Shown: piece by piece, positions 7,293 through 13,732 of the stretch | How positions within the stretch are numbered: position 1 is the stretch's first letter | How the letters are laid out: each line of letters opens with the position of its first letter | Program-made: the position numbers and the translations under genes | Notes under the pieces: model-generated | The model's input: the letters and a program-made list of their open reading frames with translations, nothing else | Database searches by the model: none | Told to the model about the DNA's origin: nothing | From: HRBIN29 sp034431815 | GTDB lineage: Bacteria; Chloroflexota; Dehalococcoidia; Tepidiformales; Tepidiformaceae | Direction: 5' to 3' | DNA: 16,258 nt | NCBI GenBank assembly: GCA_034431815.1 | Contig: DAOUCS010000172.1 | Span: 1 to 16,258, forward strand

Positions 7293-7657
7293 CAGAACTT
7301 CAACCCTCCTTCGCGGGCGCCTTCAGCAAGGGCCTTCACGCGACCGTGGTACTTGTAGCCGCCCCGGTCGAACACCACCGCCTCGATACCCTTGGCGAGC
7401 GCGCGCTTGGCGATGAGCCGGCCCACGAGGGCAGCGCGTTCCGTCTTCGGCTTCCCCGCTACCTCCTTGGCCACCTCCTCGTCCAGGTCGCTGGCCGCTG
7501 CCAGCGTGCGGCCGATGGTGTCGTCGATGACCTGAGCGTAGATGTGCGCATGGCTGCGGAAGACGTTCAGGCGAGGGCGTTGGGGGGTGCCCTTCACCTT
7601 CTTGCGGACGCGCAGGTGCCGCCGCTTCCGTGCCTCCAAACGGGTGGCGTGGCTCAT
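7292..7657 (-). CDS. rplR: 50S ribosomal protein L18
   Basis: L18 binds 5S rRNA together with L5 and joins it to the central protuberance. The 121-residue product has the expected basic N-terminus (EARKRRHLRVRKKVKGTPQR, residues 8-27), the PRLNVFRSHAHIYAQVIDD block (28-46), and the C-terminal signature VVFDRGGYKYHGRVKALAEG followed by AREGGLKF. Length is normal. It overlaps the rplF stop and the rpsE start by one base each, so the three genes form a coupled unit. Confidence 0.98.
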   Translation of the reverse strand: MSHATRLEARKRRHLRVRKKVKGTPQRPRLNVFRSHAHIYAQVIDDTIGRTLAAASDLDEEVAKEVAGKPKTERAALVGRLIAKRALAKGIEAVVFDRGGYKYHGRVKALAEGAREGGLKF

Positions 7658-8202
7658 CAGCGACCCACCTTTCCAGACTTTCCGGCCTTCCGGCGGACGC
7701 GTTCGCCCAGGTACCGGATGCCCTTGCCCTTGTACGGCTCGGGCGGGCGCAGCCGGCGGATGTTGGCAGCCACCTGCCCGACCAGCTCCTTGTCGATGCC
7801 CTTCACGTGAATGCGGGGTCCATCGACTTCGAAACTGATGCCCGCAGGCGGCTCGATGATGACCGGATGCGAAAAACCGAGGGAGAGCTGCAGATTGCTG
7901 CCCTGGAGCTGGGCGCGGTAGCCCACGCCCTGGATCTCGAGGGTCTTCGTAAAGCCTTGGCTAACGCCCACGACCATGTTGTCGAGCAGGGTGCGGCAGA
8001 GGCCGTGGAGCGCTCGGTGCTGGCGCTCATCGTCCGGGCGCGTGACGATGATGCGGCCGTCCTCCCGAGTGAACCGGATGGGCTTCGGGAAAACGCGCTC
8101 GAGCTGTCCTTTCGGTCCCCTGACGACGATTCGGTTCTCCTCGCCGATAGTCACCTCGACGCCGGGGGGAATGGGAACGGGCTTGCGTCCGATTCTGGAC
8201 AT
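7657..8202 (-). CDS. rplF: 50S ribosomal protein L6
   Basis: L6 contacts 23S rRNA near the sarcin-ricin loop and the factor-binding site. The 181-residue product has the two tandem L6 domains expected: the start MSRIGRKPVPIPPGVEVTIG, the first-domain RGPKGQLERVFP, and the second-domain signature GQVAANIRRLRPPEPYKGKG near residues 146-165, then a basic end. The length is typical of the family. Its ATG lies 12 bases after the rpsH stop and its own stop overlaps the rplR start. Confidence 0.98.
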   Translation of the reverse strand: MSRIGRKPVPIPPGVEVTIGEENRIVVRGPKGQLERVFPKPIRFTREDGRIIVTRPDDERQHRALHGLCRTLLDNMVVGVSQGFTKTLEIQGVGYRAQLQGSNLQLSLGFSHPVIIEPPAGISFEVDGPRIHVKGIDKELVGQVAANIRRLRPPEPYKGKGIRYLGERVRRKAGKSGKVGR

Positions 8203-8214
8203 GGCCTGAACCCC

Positions 8215-8619
8215 TTACCACACGTAGCACAGCAGTTCGCCGCCGACGGATTCGCGGCGGGCCTGCTGGCCGGTCATCACGCCCTTGGGCGTGGAGAGGA
8301 TGGCGATGCCGAGCCCCCCGTAGACGCGGGGGATCTGGCGCTTCTGCACGTAGACCCGAAGCCCGGGCTTGCTGACCCGCTTGAGCCCGTTGATGGCGGG
8401 CTGCTTCCGGCCGAGGTAGTTCAGCTCGATGCGGAGCTCCGCCTGGGGGCGGCCCTCCTGCTGAACGACGGTGTAGTCCTTGATGAAGCCCTCTTCCTTG
8501 AGGACCTTGGCGATGGCCACTTTCATCTTGGACGCCGGCATGCTGACGGAGTCGTGGCGGGCAGCCACGGCGTTCCGAATGCGGGTGAGCATGTCGGCGA
8601 TGGGATCATTCACGCTCAT
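8215..8619 (-). CDS. rpsH: 30S ribosomal protein S8
   Basis: S8 is a primary 16S rRNA binder in the central domain and, in E. coli, the repressor of the spc operon. From the ATG at 8619 the product is 134 residues, close to the usual 130-133. It starts with NDPIADMLTRIRNAVAARHD and has the RNA-binding C-terminal signature AILSTPKGVMTGQQARRE followed by the conserved end GGELLCYVW. The frame stays open to a GTG at 8640, but the ATG at 8619 has AGGAG 7 bases upstream and matches the family N-terminus, so the longer form was rejected. Confidence 0.98.
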   Translation of the reverse strand: MSVNDPIADMLTRIRNAVAARHDSVSMPASKMKVAIAKVLKEEGFIKDYTVVQQEGRPQAELRIELNYLGRKQPAINGLKRVSKPGLRVYVQKRQIPRVYGGLGIAILSTPKGVMTGQQARRESVGGELLCYVW

Positions 8620-8626
8620 GGCGGAA

Positions 8627-8631
8627 CTCCT
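8627..8631 (-). promoter_or_regulatory. Ribosome-binding site of rpsH
   Basis: AGGAG in mRNA sense within the 24-base rpsN-rpsH gap, 7 bases before the ATG at 8619. It decides the start of rpsH: the alternative GTG at 8640 would lie upstream of the motif. Confidence 0.75.
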
Positions 8632-8643
8632 GGCTTCCACGAG

Positions 8644-8949
8644 CTACCAGCTCGACTTCGTTACGCCGGGCAGCAGGCCGCGGTGGGCATACTCCCGGAA
8701 GGTGATGCGGGAGAGGCCGAACTTGCGGATGTAGGCCCGGGGGCGCCCGTCGATGATGTCGCGGTTCTTCAGCCGCGTCGGGCTGCTGTTGAGCGGAAGC
8801 TTCCGCAATTCGGCGTAGATGGCGGCCACCCGTTCGGGATCGCCCCAGGACTTCTTCAGTTCGGCCTTCAGCGCTTCCCGACGGGCGCGGTACTTCTCGT
8901 ACAGCTCGCGGCGCCGCTTATCGCGATTGATGATGCCCTTGGACGCCAT
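8644..8949 (-). CDS. rpsN: 30S ribosomal protein S14, long cysteine-free (C-) form
   Basis: S14 sits in the 30S head and is needed for late assembly. From the ATG at 8949 the product is 101 residues, the length of the long type known from E. coli, not the 61-residue zinc type. It contains no cysteine at all. The conserved C-terminal half is clear: LPLNSSPTRLKNRDIIDGRP (51-70), then RAYIRKFGLSRITFREYAHR (71-90) and the end GLLPGVTKSSW. In the zinc type, two CxxC pairs occupy the centre; here that space is a helical insert (about 20-50). The start has a GGAGG 6 bases upstream (8956-8960). The position between rplE and rpsH is standard. The frame extends upstream inside rplE, but that part is not S14-like. 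Confidence 0.97.
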   Translation of the reverse strand: MASKGIINRDKRRRELYEKYRARREALKAELKKSWGDPERVAAIYAELRKLPLNSSPTRLKNRDIIDGRPRAYIRKFGLSRITFREYAHRGLLPGVTKSSW

Positions 8950-8959
8950 CTCGTCCCTC

Positions 8960-9505
8960 CTAGTTCCGCCGGAACGGCATCCCCAACAGCTCGAGGAGCC
9001 GCCGTCCCTCTTCGTCGGTCTTCGCCGTCGTGACGATGGTGACCTGAAGCCCGCGCACCTTGTCGACCTTGTCGTAGTCGATCTCCGGGAAGATGAGCTG
9101 TTCGCGGATGCCAATGGAGTAGTTCCCCCGGCCGTCGAAGGCGTTCGGGTTCAGGCCGTGGAAGTCGCGGATGCGCGGCAAGGCCGCGGTGATGAGCCGA
9201 TCGAGGAACTCCCACATCCGGGCGCCGCGGATGGTGCAGGCGACGCCGATGGGATTGCCGGCGCGAAGGCGGAAGTTCGCGATGGAGCGCTTGGCGCGGG
9301 TCACGATCGGCTTCTGCCCGGTAATGGCAGCCACCTGCTCGACGGTATGGTCGAGCGCCGACGCGTTCGAAAGCGCCTCGCCCAAGCCGACGTTGACGAC
9401 GATCTTTTCGAGCCGCGGCACCTGCATGACGTTTTTGTAGCCGAACTCCTCGCGGAGCCGCGGCACCACCTCGTTCACGTAGCGATCCTTCAGGCGGGGC
9501 GGCAT
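8960..9505 (-). CDS. rplE: 50S ribosomal protein L5
   Basis: L5 binds 5S rRNA with L18 in the central protuberance and contacts P-site tRNA. From the ATG at 9505 the product is 181 residues, a normal length. Diagnostic stretches are MQVPRLEKIVVNVGLGEA (27-44), ITGQKPIVTRAKRSIANFRL (61-80), GNPIGVACTIRG (83-94) and GNYSIGIREQLIFPEIDYDK (128-147). The ATG overlaps the rplX stop by one base. The frame is open for over 100 further codons upstream, but that region is rplX read in another frame. In E. coli the S8 control site covers the L24-L5 junction; here there are no intergenic bases for it. Confidence 0.98.
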   Translation of the reverse strand: MPPRLKDRYVNEVVPRLREEFGYKNVMQVPRLEKIVVNVGLGEALSNASALDHTVEQVAAITGQKPIVTRAKRSIANFRLRAGNPIGVACTIRGARMWEFLDRLITAALPRIRDFHGLNPNAFDGRGNYSIGIREQLIFPEIDYDKVDKVRGLQVTIVTTAKTDEEGRRLLELLGMPFRRN

Positions 9506-9822
9506 CAGTCGATATCCCTCCCGCTGCGCTTCGCCACGCGCACCCAGCTGCCGTCCTCTCGGCGGCGGAAGGTGACGCGCGTGGGCTGGTCCGTATTCGG
9601 GTCGATGAGCATGACGTTGCTGATGTGGATCGGCGCCTCGCGCTCGACGATCTGGGACTGCTGGCCCACCGCGCGGGCGCGCTGATGGCGCTTCACGATG
9701 TTGACGCCCTCCACGATGACGCGCTCGTGCTTCCGGTCGACCTTGCGCACGATGCCCCGCTTGCCGCGGTCCTTCCCGGCGATGACGACCACGCGATCGC
9801 CGCGCTTGATCTTTGCCGGCAT
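9505..9822 (-). CDS. rplX: 50S ribosomal protein L24
   Basis: L24 starts 50S assembly by binding the 5' domain of 23S rRNA and lies by the exit tunnel opening. The 105-residue product has a KOW motif near the N-terminus: IKRGDRVVVIAGKDRGKRGI (5-24), then VRKVDRKHERVIVEGVNIVK (25-44). The downstream segment APIHISNVMLIDP (63-75) is also typical, and the length is standard. The ATG overlaps the rplN stop by one base and the stop overlaps the rplE ATG by one base. Confidence 0.98.
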   Translation of the reverse strand: MPAKIKRGDRVVVIAGKDRGKRGIVRKVDRKHERVIVEGVNIVKRHQRARAVGQQSQIVEREAPIHISNVMLIDPNTDQPTRVTFRRREDGSWVRVAKRSGRDID

Positions 9823-10193
9823 CAGAGCACCTCCGGCGCAAGGGAGACGATCTTCATGAAGTTCTTGTCGCGAAGCTCCCGCGCCACCGGACCGAAGATG
9901 CGCGTCCCGCGGGGGTTCTGGAGATCGTTGGCGAGGAGCACGGCAGCGTTGTCATCGAACTTGATGTAGGAGCCGTCGGGGCGGCGGTACTCCTTGGCCA
10001 CCCGGACGATGACGGCCCGCACCACATCGCCCTTCTTGATGTTGGCGTGGGGCTGAGCCGACTTGACGCTGGCCACGATGACGTCGCCCGGACGGCCGTA
10101 TCGGCGCTTGCTGCCACCGAGGACGCGGATGCAAAGGAGTTCTCGCGCGCCGGAGTTGTCGGCGACCTTGAGGCGGGATTCCTGCTGGATCAC
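9822..10193 (-). CDS. rplN: 50S ribosomal protein L14
   Basis: L14 lies at the subunit interface, forms bridges to the 30S and is the docking site of the silencing factor RsfS. The 123-residue product has the five-stranded barrel signature: start IQQESRLKVADNSGARELLC (2-21), the central ASVKSAQPHANIKKGDVVRA (41-60), then IKFDDNAAVLL (77-87) and GTRIFGPVARELRDKNFMKI (96-115). Initiation is at a GTG (10193) that overlaps the rpsQ stop as GTGA. L14 usually opens the spc operon; here it has no promoter gap and must be read through from the S10 block. Confidence 0.98.
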   Translation of the reverse strand: MIQQESRLKVADNSGARELLCIRVLGGSKRRYGRPGDVIVASVKSAQPHANIKKGDVVRAVIVRVAKEYRRPDGSYIKFDDNAAVLLANDLQNPRGTRIFGPVARELRDKNFMKIVSLAPEVL

Positions 10194-10537
10194 GGCGTCT
10201 CACCCTCCGCGGCACCGGCAACACGGCTGGGCGCGGCCTGGACTTCTTCCTCGAGTTCGCGGCCGACGAGGTCGGCCTCGATCTCGGGCACTTCGCCGCG
10301 CTGGACGATTTCGATGACGCGCCACCGCTTCTCCCGAGAGAGGGGCCGCGTCTCTTCGATGCGCACGATGTCGCCGATGCGGCACTCGTTGTGTTCGTCG
10401 TGCGCTTTGTAGCGCTTCGTTCGCGTGATGGTTTTGCGATAGAGCGGGTGCATGGTTCGCCGCTCGACGGCGACGACCACCGTCTTCTGCATCTTGTCGC
10501 TCACCACTACGCCCTGGAGGACGCGTCGCTGTCCCAT
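10190..10537 (-). CDS. rpsQ: 30S ribosomal protein S17, with acidic C-terminal tail
   Basis: S17 is a primary 16S rRNA-binding protein of the lower 30S body. From the ATG at 10537 the product is 115 residues. The OB-fold core (about 1-80) is normal: RRVLQGVVVSDKMQKTVVVA (4-23), RTMHPLYRKTITRTKRYKAH (27-46) and IGDIVRIEETRPLSREKRWR (54-73). Bacterial S17 is usually about 80-90 residues; this one adds about 35 residues (81-115) with nine acidic residues and several Ala/Pro/Gly. A TTG two codons upstream (10543) overlaps the rpmC stop, but it abuts the purine-rich motif GAGGTGAGGG (10544-10553), while the ATG is 6 bases away, so the ATG is preferred. The stop overlaps the rplN GTG. Confidence 0.96.
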   Translation of the reverse strand: MGQRRVLQGVVVSDKMQKTVVVAVERRTMHPLYRKTITRTKRYKAHDEHNECRIGDIVRIEETRPLSREKRWRVIEIVQRGEVPEIEADLVGRELEEEVQAAPSRVAGAAEGETP

Positions 10538-10539
10538 GG

Positions 10540-10758
10540 TCAACCCTCACCTCGCAGGCGGGCGAGCTCGCGCTCGCGCTTGACGGTTAGGAGCCGGGCG
10601 ATGCGCTTCCGCGCCTCGCGCAGGGCACGGTAGTTCTCCAGCTGCCGGGTGGCGTGTTGGAAGCGCAGGGTGAAGAGCGCCCGATACGCCTCGTTGATCT
10701 CGCGGGCGAGGCGCTGGTCGTCCCACTGGCGGATTTCGGCGAGCTCTTGGCGTGCCAT
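10540..10758 (-). CDS. rpmC: 50S ribosomal protein L29
   Basis: L29 lies next to L23 at the exit tunnel, where trigger factor and SRP dock. The 72-residue product is a two-helix hairpin, as expected: LAEIRQWDDQRLAREINEAY (6-25), then the conserved ALFTLRFQHATRQLENYRAL (27-46), then a basic helix with REARKRIARLLTVKRERELA (47-66). Length is within the family range. The ATG is 11 bases after the rplP stop, and the stop lies 2 bases before the rpsQ ATG. Confidence 0.97.
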   Translation of the reverse strand: MARQELAEIRQWDDQRLAREINEAYRALFTLRFQHATRQLENYRALREARKRIARLLTVKRERELARLRGEG

Positions 10759-10769
10759 CTCGGACCTCC

Positions 10770-11189
10770 TCAGATGGTGAGCTCGTCGCGCGCCACGATG
10801 CGCGTCGGGATCGGCAGCTTATGGGCGGCGCGACGGAGCGCCTCGCGGGCGATGGGCTCGGCGACGCCAGCCACTTCGAAGAGGATGCGGTTCGGCTTGA
10901 CGACGGCCACCCAGCGGTCGGGCGCGCCCTTCCCCGAGCCCATGCGCGTTTCGGCTGGCTTCGCCGTCGCGACCTTGTCGGGGAAGATCCGAATCCAGAT
11001 CTTACCACCGCGCTTCATGTAGTTGGTCATGGTGCGGCGGGCAGCCTCGATCTGGCGGGCGTCGATCCAGGCGGCGCCTTCGGCCTGCAGGGCGTACTCG
11101 CCGAAGACGATGGTGTTGCCGGCCGTGGCCTCGCCGGTGAGGCGGCCGCGGTGGTGCTTCCGATGCTTCACACGCCTCGGCTGCAGCAT
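10770..11189 (-). CDS. rplP: 50S ribosomal protein L16
   Basis: L16 binds near the A site and the peptidyl-transferase region and is needed for late 50S maturation. The 139-residue product begins with the conserved MLQPRRVKHRKHHRGRLTGE (1-20), has ALQAEGAAWIDARQIEAARR (33-52) and the signature MKRGGKIWIRIFPDK (58-72). The loop AETRMGSGKGAPDRWVAVVK (79-98) includes R82, the counterpart of the E. coli Arg that is hydroxylated by RoxA/YcfD-type enzymes; whether it is modified here is unknown. The gene follows rpsC by 7 bases and precedes rpmC by 11. Confidence 0.98.
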   Translation of the reverse strand: MLQPRRVKHRKHHRGRLTGEATAGNTIVFGEYALQAEGAAWIDARQIEAARRTMTNYMKRGGKIWIRIFPDKVATAKPAETRMGSGKGAPDRWVAVVKPNRILFEVAGVAEPIAREALRRAAHKLPIPTRIVARDELTI

Positions 11190-11196
11190 CGCTTCC

Positions 11197-11967
11197 TCAC
11201 TCCTCGCCGGCGCCCGACTGGCGGGCTACGGCTTCTTGTTCTTCGACCGAGATGGCGACGTGCACGGGCCCGCCGGGCTGAGCGGCCGGCGCAGGTTCGG
11301 CCGCGGCGGCCTCCTCCTCGGGCACCTCGTACTCGCGTTCAGCGGGCAGAACATCGCCCTTGTAAATCCAGACCTTCACGCCGATGACGCCGTAGGTCGT
11401 GAGGGCCTCGGCGAAGCCGTAATCGATGTCGGCGCGGAGGGTATTGCGGGGAACGCGGCCGGCGGCTTCCGTTTCGCGGCGGGACATTTCCGCGCCGCCG
11501 AGCCGGCCGGCGATGGTGATGCGCACGCCTTTGGCCCCACGCTGCATCGTGCGCTGCACGGCCTGCTTGATGGCCCGCCGGAAGGCAACGCGCCGCTCGA
11601 TCTGGTCGGCAACGGAGCGGGCCACGAGGTAGGCATCCAGCTCGGGGACGCGGATTTCGTTGATGTTGACGCGCACACGTCCGCCGGTCATCCCTTCGAG
11701 GGCTGTGCGCAGCTCCTCCACCCGCCCGCCGCCGCGGCCGATGACGATGCCCGGCTTCGCCGTGTGGATGGTGACGGTCACCAGGTTGGCGTTCCGGTCG
11801 ATCTCCACGCGGCTGATGCCGGCATCGGGCAGCTGCTCCATGATGAAGCGCCGGATGCGCAGATCCTCATGGAGCTTCTGGGTATAGTCGCGGTCGGCGA
11901 ACCACTTCGAGTCCCAGTCGTAGAGGATGCCGAGGCGCAGGCCGTGCGGATGGACTTTCTGACCCAC
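11197..11967 (-). CDS. rpsC: 30S ribosomal protein S3, with acidic C-terminal tail
   Basis: S3 lies at the mRNA entry site in the 30S head and with S4 and S5 provides the helicase activity of the ribosome. The 256-residue product starts GQKVHPHGLRLGILYDWDSK (2-21). Its KH domain has the GxxG loop GRGG at 77-80. The helicase residues R131, R132 and K135 of E. coli S3 appear as R130, R131 and K134. The C-terminal domain ends at about 205 with TTYGVIGVKVWIYKGDVLP. A further 45 residues rich in Glu, Ala, Pro and Gln follow, longer than in most S3 proteins. The start is a GTG at 11967 with GGAGGGG just upstream; it lies 3 bases after the rplV stop. Confidence 0.98.
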   Translation of the reverse strand: MGQKVHPHGLRLGILYDWDSKWFADRDYTQKLHEDLRIRRFIMEQLPDAGISRVEIDRNANLVTVTIHTAKPGIVIGRGGGRVEELRTALEGMTGGRVRVNINEIRVPELDAYLVARSVADQIERRVAFRRAIKQAVQRTMQRGAKGVRITIAGRLGGAEMSRRETEAAGRVPRNTLRADIDYGFAEALTTYGVIGVKVWIYKGDVLPAEREYEVPEEEAAAAEPAPAAQPGGPVHVAISVEEQEAVARQSGAGEE

Positions 11968-11970
11968 TGG

Positions 11971-12309
11971 CTACCCCTCCCGCCGGTCGAGGACGATGGT
12001 GATGTGGCTGGAGCGCTTGATGATGGGGCTCACCCGCCCGCGAGAGCGCGCCTTGTACCGCTTGAGGCGGCGCCCGTCGTCGGCTACGGCGCGCTTGATG
12101 ACGAGCTCGTCGACGTCGAGGTTGAAGTTGTTTTCGGCGTTGGCGGCCGCCGAGAGGACGACCTTCGAGACCGTGCGCGCGTGCGGCGACGGCGCGTACC
12201 GCAGCAGGGCCAAGGCCTGGTCGACGCTGAGGCCCGGCAGGCGCTCGAGGATGAGGCGCACCTTGCGCGGCGAAACAGGAACGTTGCGGGCGACAGCACG
12301 GACTTCCAT
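11971..12309 (-). CDS. rplV: 50S ribosomal protein L22
   Basis: L22 lines the exit tunnel with L4; its long hairpin forms part of the constriction and is a macrolide-resistance site. The 112-residue product has the standard globular part with VPVSPRKVRLILERLPGLSV (10-29) and SKVVLSAAANAENNFNLDVD (48-67). The tunnel hairpin is at about 79-99 (RRLKRYKARSRGRVSPIIKR, 80-99) without insertion or deletion that I can see. The conserved end SHITIVLDRREG follows. The ATG is 2 bases from the rpsS stop. Confidence 0.98.
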   Translation of the reverse strand: MEVRAVARNVPVSPRKVRLILERLPGLSVDQALALLRYAPSPHARTVSKVVLSAAANAENNFNLDVDELVIKRAVADDGRRLKRYKARSRGRVSPIIKRSSHITIVLDRREG

Positions 12310-12311
12310 AG

Positions 12312-12599
12312 CTAACGCCTCACTTTGCTCTGGCGGTCACTCTTGGAGATGTGGCCCCGGAACGTGCGGGTGGGGGCGAACTCGCCCAACCGGTGACCGA
12401 CCATCTGCTCGGTGATGAAAACGGGGACGTGCCGCCGGCCGTCGTGCACGGCAATGGTGAGGCCGATCATTTCGGGCACGATCATGGAGGCTCGCGACCA
12501 CGTCTTGATGACGGTGCGCTGCCCGCTGGCGCGGACGGCCAGCACCTTCTTCCACAGCTTCGGGTGGACGAACGGCCCTTTCTTCGTCGAACGCGACAT
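12312..12599 (-). CDS. rpsS: 30S ribosomal protein S19
   Basis: S19 is in the 30S head, pairs with S13 and contacts A-site tRNA. The 95-residue product is of normal length and very well conserved: start SRSTKKGPFVHPKLWKKVL (2-20), middle IKTWSRASMIVPEMIGLTIA (31-50), then VHDGRRHVPVFITEQMVGHR (51-70) and LGEFAPTRTFRGH (71-83), with a basic end. It lies 8 bases after rplB and 2 before rplV, the invariant S10-cluster position. Confidence 0.98.
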   Translation of the reverse strand: MSRSTKKGPFVHPKLWKKVLAVRASGQRTVIKTWSRASMIVPEMIGLTIAVHDGRRHVPVFITEQMVGHRLGEFAPTRTFRGHISKSDRQSKVRR

Positions 12600-12607
12600 C
12601 GCCCCGC

Positions 12608-13435
12608 TTACCTCCTGCGCCGCACGATGAACTTATCGGTGCGTTTGTTGTTCCGCGTCCGATAGCCGAGGGTCGGCTTCCCCCAGGGCGTCTTCGGACC
12701 GGGCATGCCGATGGGGGCCTTCCCTTCGCCGCCGCCGTGGGGGTGGTCGCGCGGGGTCATCGCCGAACCGCGCACCTCCGGCCGGCGCCCCAGATGGCGC
12801 TTCCGGCCTGCCTTGCCGAGCTTGACGAGCGAGTGCTCAACGTTCCCCACCTGTCCGACCGTGGCCATGCAGCGGATGTGGATCCGGCGCACTTCGCCGC
12901 TGGGAAGTCGGACGAGGGCGTAATCGCCCTCCTTCGCCATCAGCTGGGCAGCGGCGCCGGCGCTGCGGACCAGCTGGCCGCCCTTCCCCGGGTAGAGCTC
13001 GATATTGTGGATGGGCGTGCCGGTGGGGATGTTGGCCAGCGGCAGCGCGTTCCCGACCTTGACTTCGGCATCGGGGCCGCTCATCACCGTGTCACCGACC
13101 TGCAGCCCGAGCGGCCAGAGGATGTACCGCTTCTCCCCGTCGGCGTAGTGGAGCAGGGCGATGCGCGCCGTCCGGTTGGGGTCGTATTCGATGGCCGCCA
13201 CCTTGGCCGGCACGCCGAACTTGTCGCGCTTCCAGTCGATGATGCGGTACAGCCGCTTGTGGCCGCCGCCCCGGTGACGGACCGTGATGCGGCCCTGATT
13301 GTTCCGGCCGGCATGCTTGCGGCCGAGCGACACCACCAGCGAGCGCTCGGGGCGCTCCTTCGTGATCTCTTCGAAGGTGTAGCCGCTGGCGTTGCGGCGT
13401 CCGGGCGAGGTGGGCTTGTACGTCTTGATCGGCAT
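12608..13435 (-). CDS. rplB: 50S ribosomal protein L2
   Basis: L2 is required for subunit association and sits close to the peptidyl-transferase centre. The 275-residue product has the N-terminal extension and OB fold (GRKHAGRNNQGRITVRHRGG, 38-57; KRLYRIIDWKRDKFGVPAKV, 60-79) and the SH3-like domain (AGAAAQLMAKEGDYALVRLP, 159-178). The conserved loop DHPHGGGEG is at 230-238 and includes the His implicated in peptidyl transfer. Residues just before it read MTPR, where MNPV is more common. The C-terminus KFIVRRRR is typical. The ATG lies 3 bases from the rplW stop. Confidence 0.98.
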   Translation of the reverse strand: MPIKTYKPTSPGRRNASGYTFEEITKERPERSLVVSLGRKHAGRNNQGRITVRHRGGGHKRLYRIIDWKRDKFGVPAKVAAIEYDPNRTARIALLHYADGEKRYILWPLGLQVGDTVMSGPDAEVKVGNALPLANIPTGTPIHNIELYPGKGGQLVRSAGAAAQLMAKEGDYALVRLPSGEVRRIHIRCMATVGQVGNVEHSLVKLGKAGRKRHLGRRPEVRGSAMTPRDHPHGGGEGKAPIGMPGPKTPWGKPTLGYRTRNNKRTDKFIVRRRR

Positions 13436-13438
13436 CGG

Positions 13439-13732
13439 CTACACCCCCTCGAAGAGCTCGATCTTGTCGCCCAGCTGGAGGGTGACGATCGCTTTCTTCC
13501 AATCCGGCTGGCGAGTGACGCGGCGTCCGAAGCGCCGGGCCTTGCCGCGGACGTTCATGGTGTTCACGGACTTCACGCGGACGCCGAAGGCGATTTCGAC
13601 GGCTTCTTTGATCTGCGCTTTGTTGGCCCTGGGGTCGACTTCGAAGACGTACTTGTTCTGCGCGGCCAGGGCCGTGCTCTTCTCGGTGATGATGGGGCGC
13701 CGAAGGACGGAGTACGGATGGATGTCCGCCAT
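13439..13732 (-). CDS. rplW: 50S ribosomal protein L23
   Basis: L23 is the docking protein for trigger factor and SRP at the tunnel exit. From the ATG at 13732 the product is 97 residues, the usual length: VLRRPIITEKSTALAAQNKY (9-28), FEVDPRANKAQIKEAVEIAF (30-49), VRVKSVNTMNVRGKARRFGR (51-70) and WKKAIVTLQLGDKIELFEGV (78-97). The open frame extends 19 codons upstream inside rplD, but the ATG overlaps the rplD stop by one base (TAATG) and matches the family start, so it was chosen. Confidence 0.98.
   Translation of the reverse strand: MADIHPYSVLRRPIITEKSTALAAQNKYVFEVDPRANKAQIKEAVEIAFGVRVKSVNTMNVRGKARRFGRRVTRQPDWKKAIVTLQLGDKIELFEGV

Noticed and set aside
7630..9033. A 467-codon plus-strand frame opposite rplF, rpsH and rpsN
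   Set aside because: Shadow of three well-recognised ribosomal protein genes, with no family resemblance of its own.
9505..9841. An upstream extension of the rplE frame that would give a 293-residue protein
   Set aside because: The added part is rplX read out of frame. The ATG at 9505 matches the L5 N-terminus and overlaps the rplX stop.
10538..10543. TTG start of rpsQ two codons upstream of the ATG
   Set aside because: It directly abuts the purine-rich ribosome-binding motif, while the ATG has a 6-base spacing and gives the usual S17 start.
11023..12315. A 430-codon plus-strand frame opposite rplP, rpsC and rplV
   Set aside because: Shadow frame created by codon bias; no ribosome-binding site or recognisable domain.
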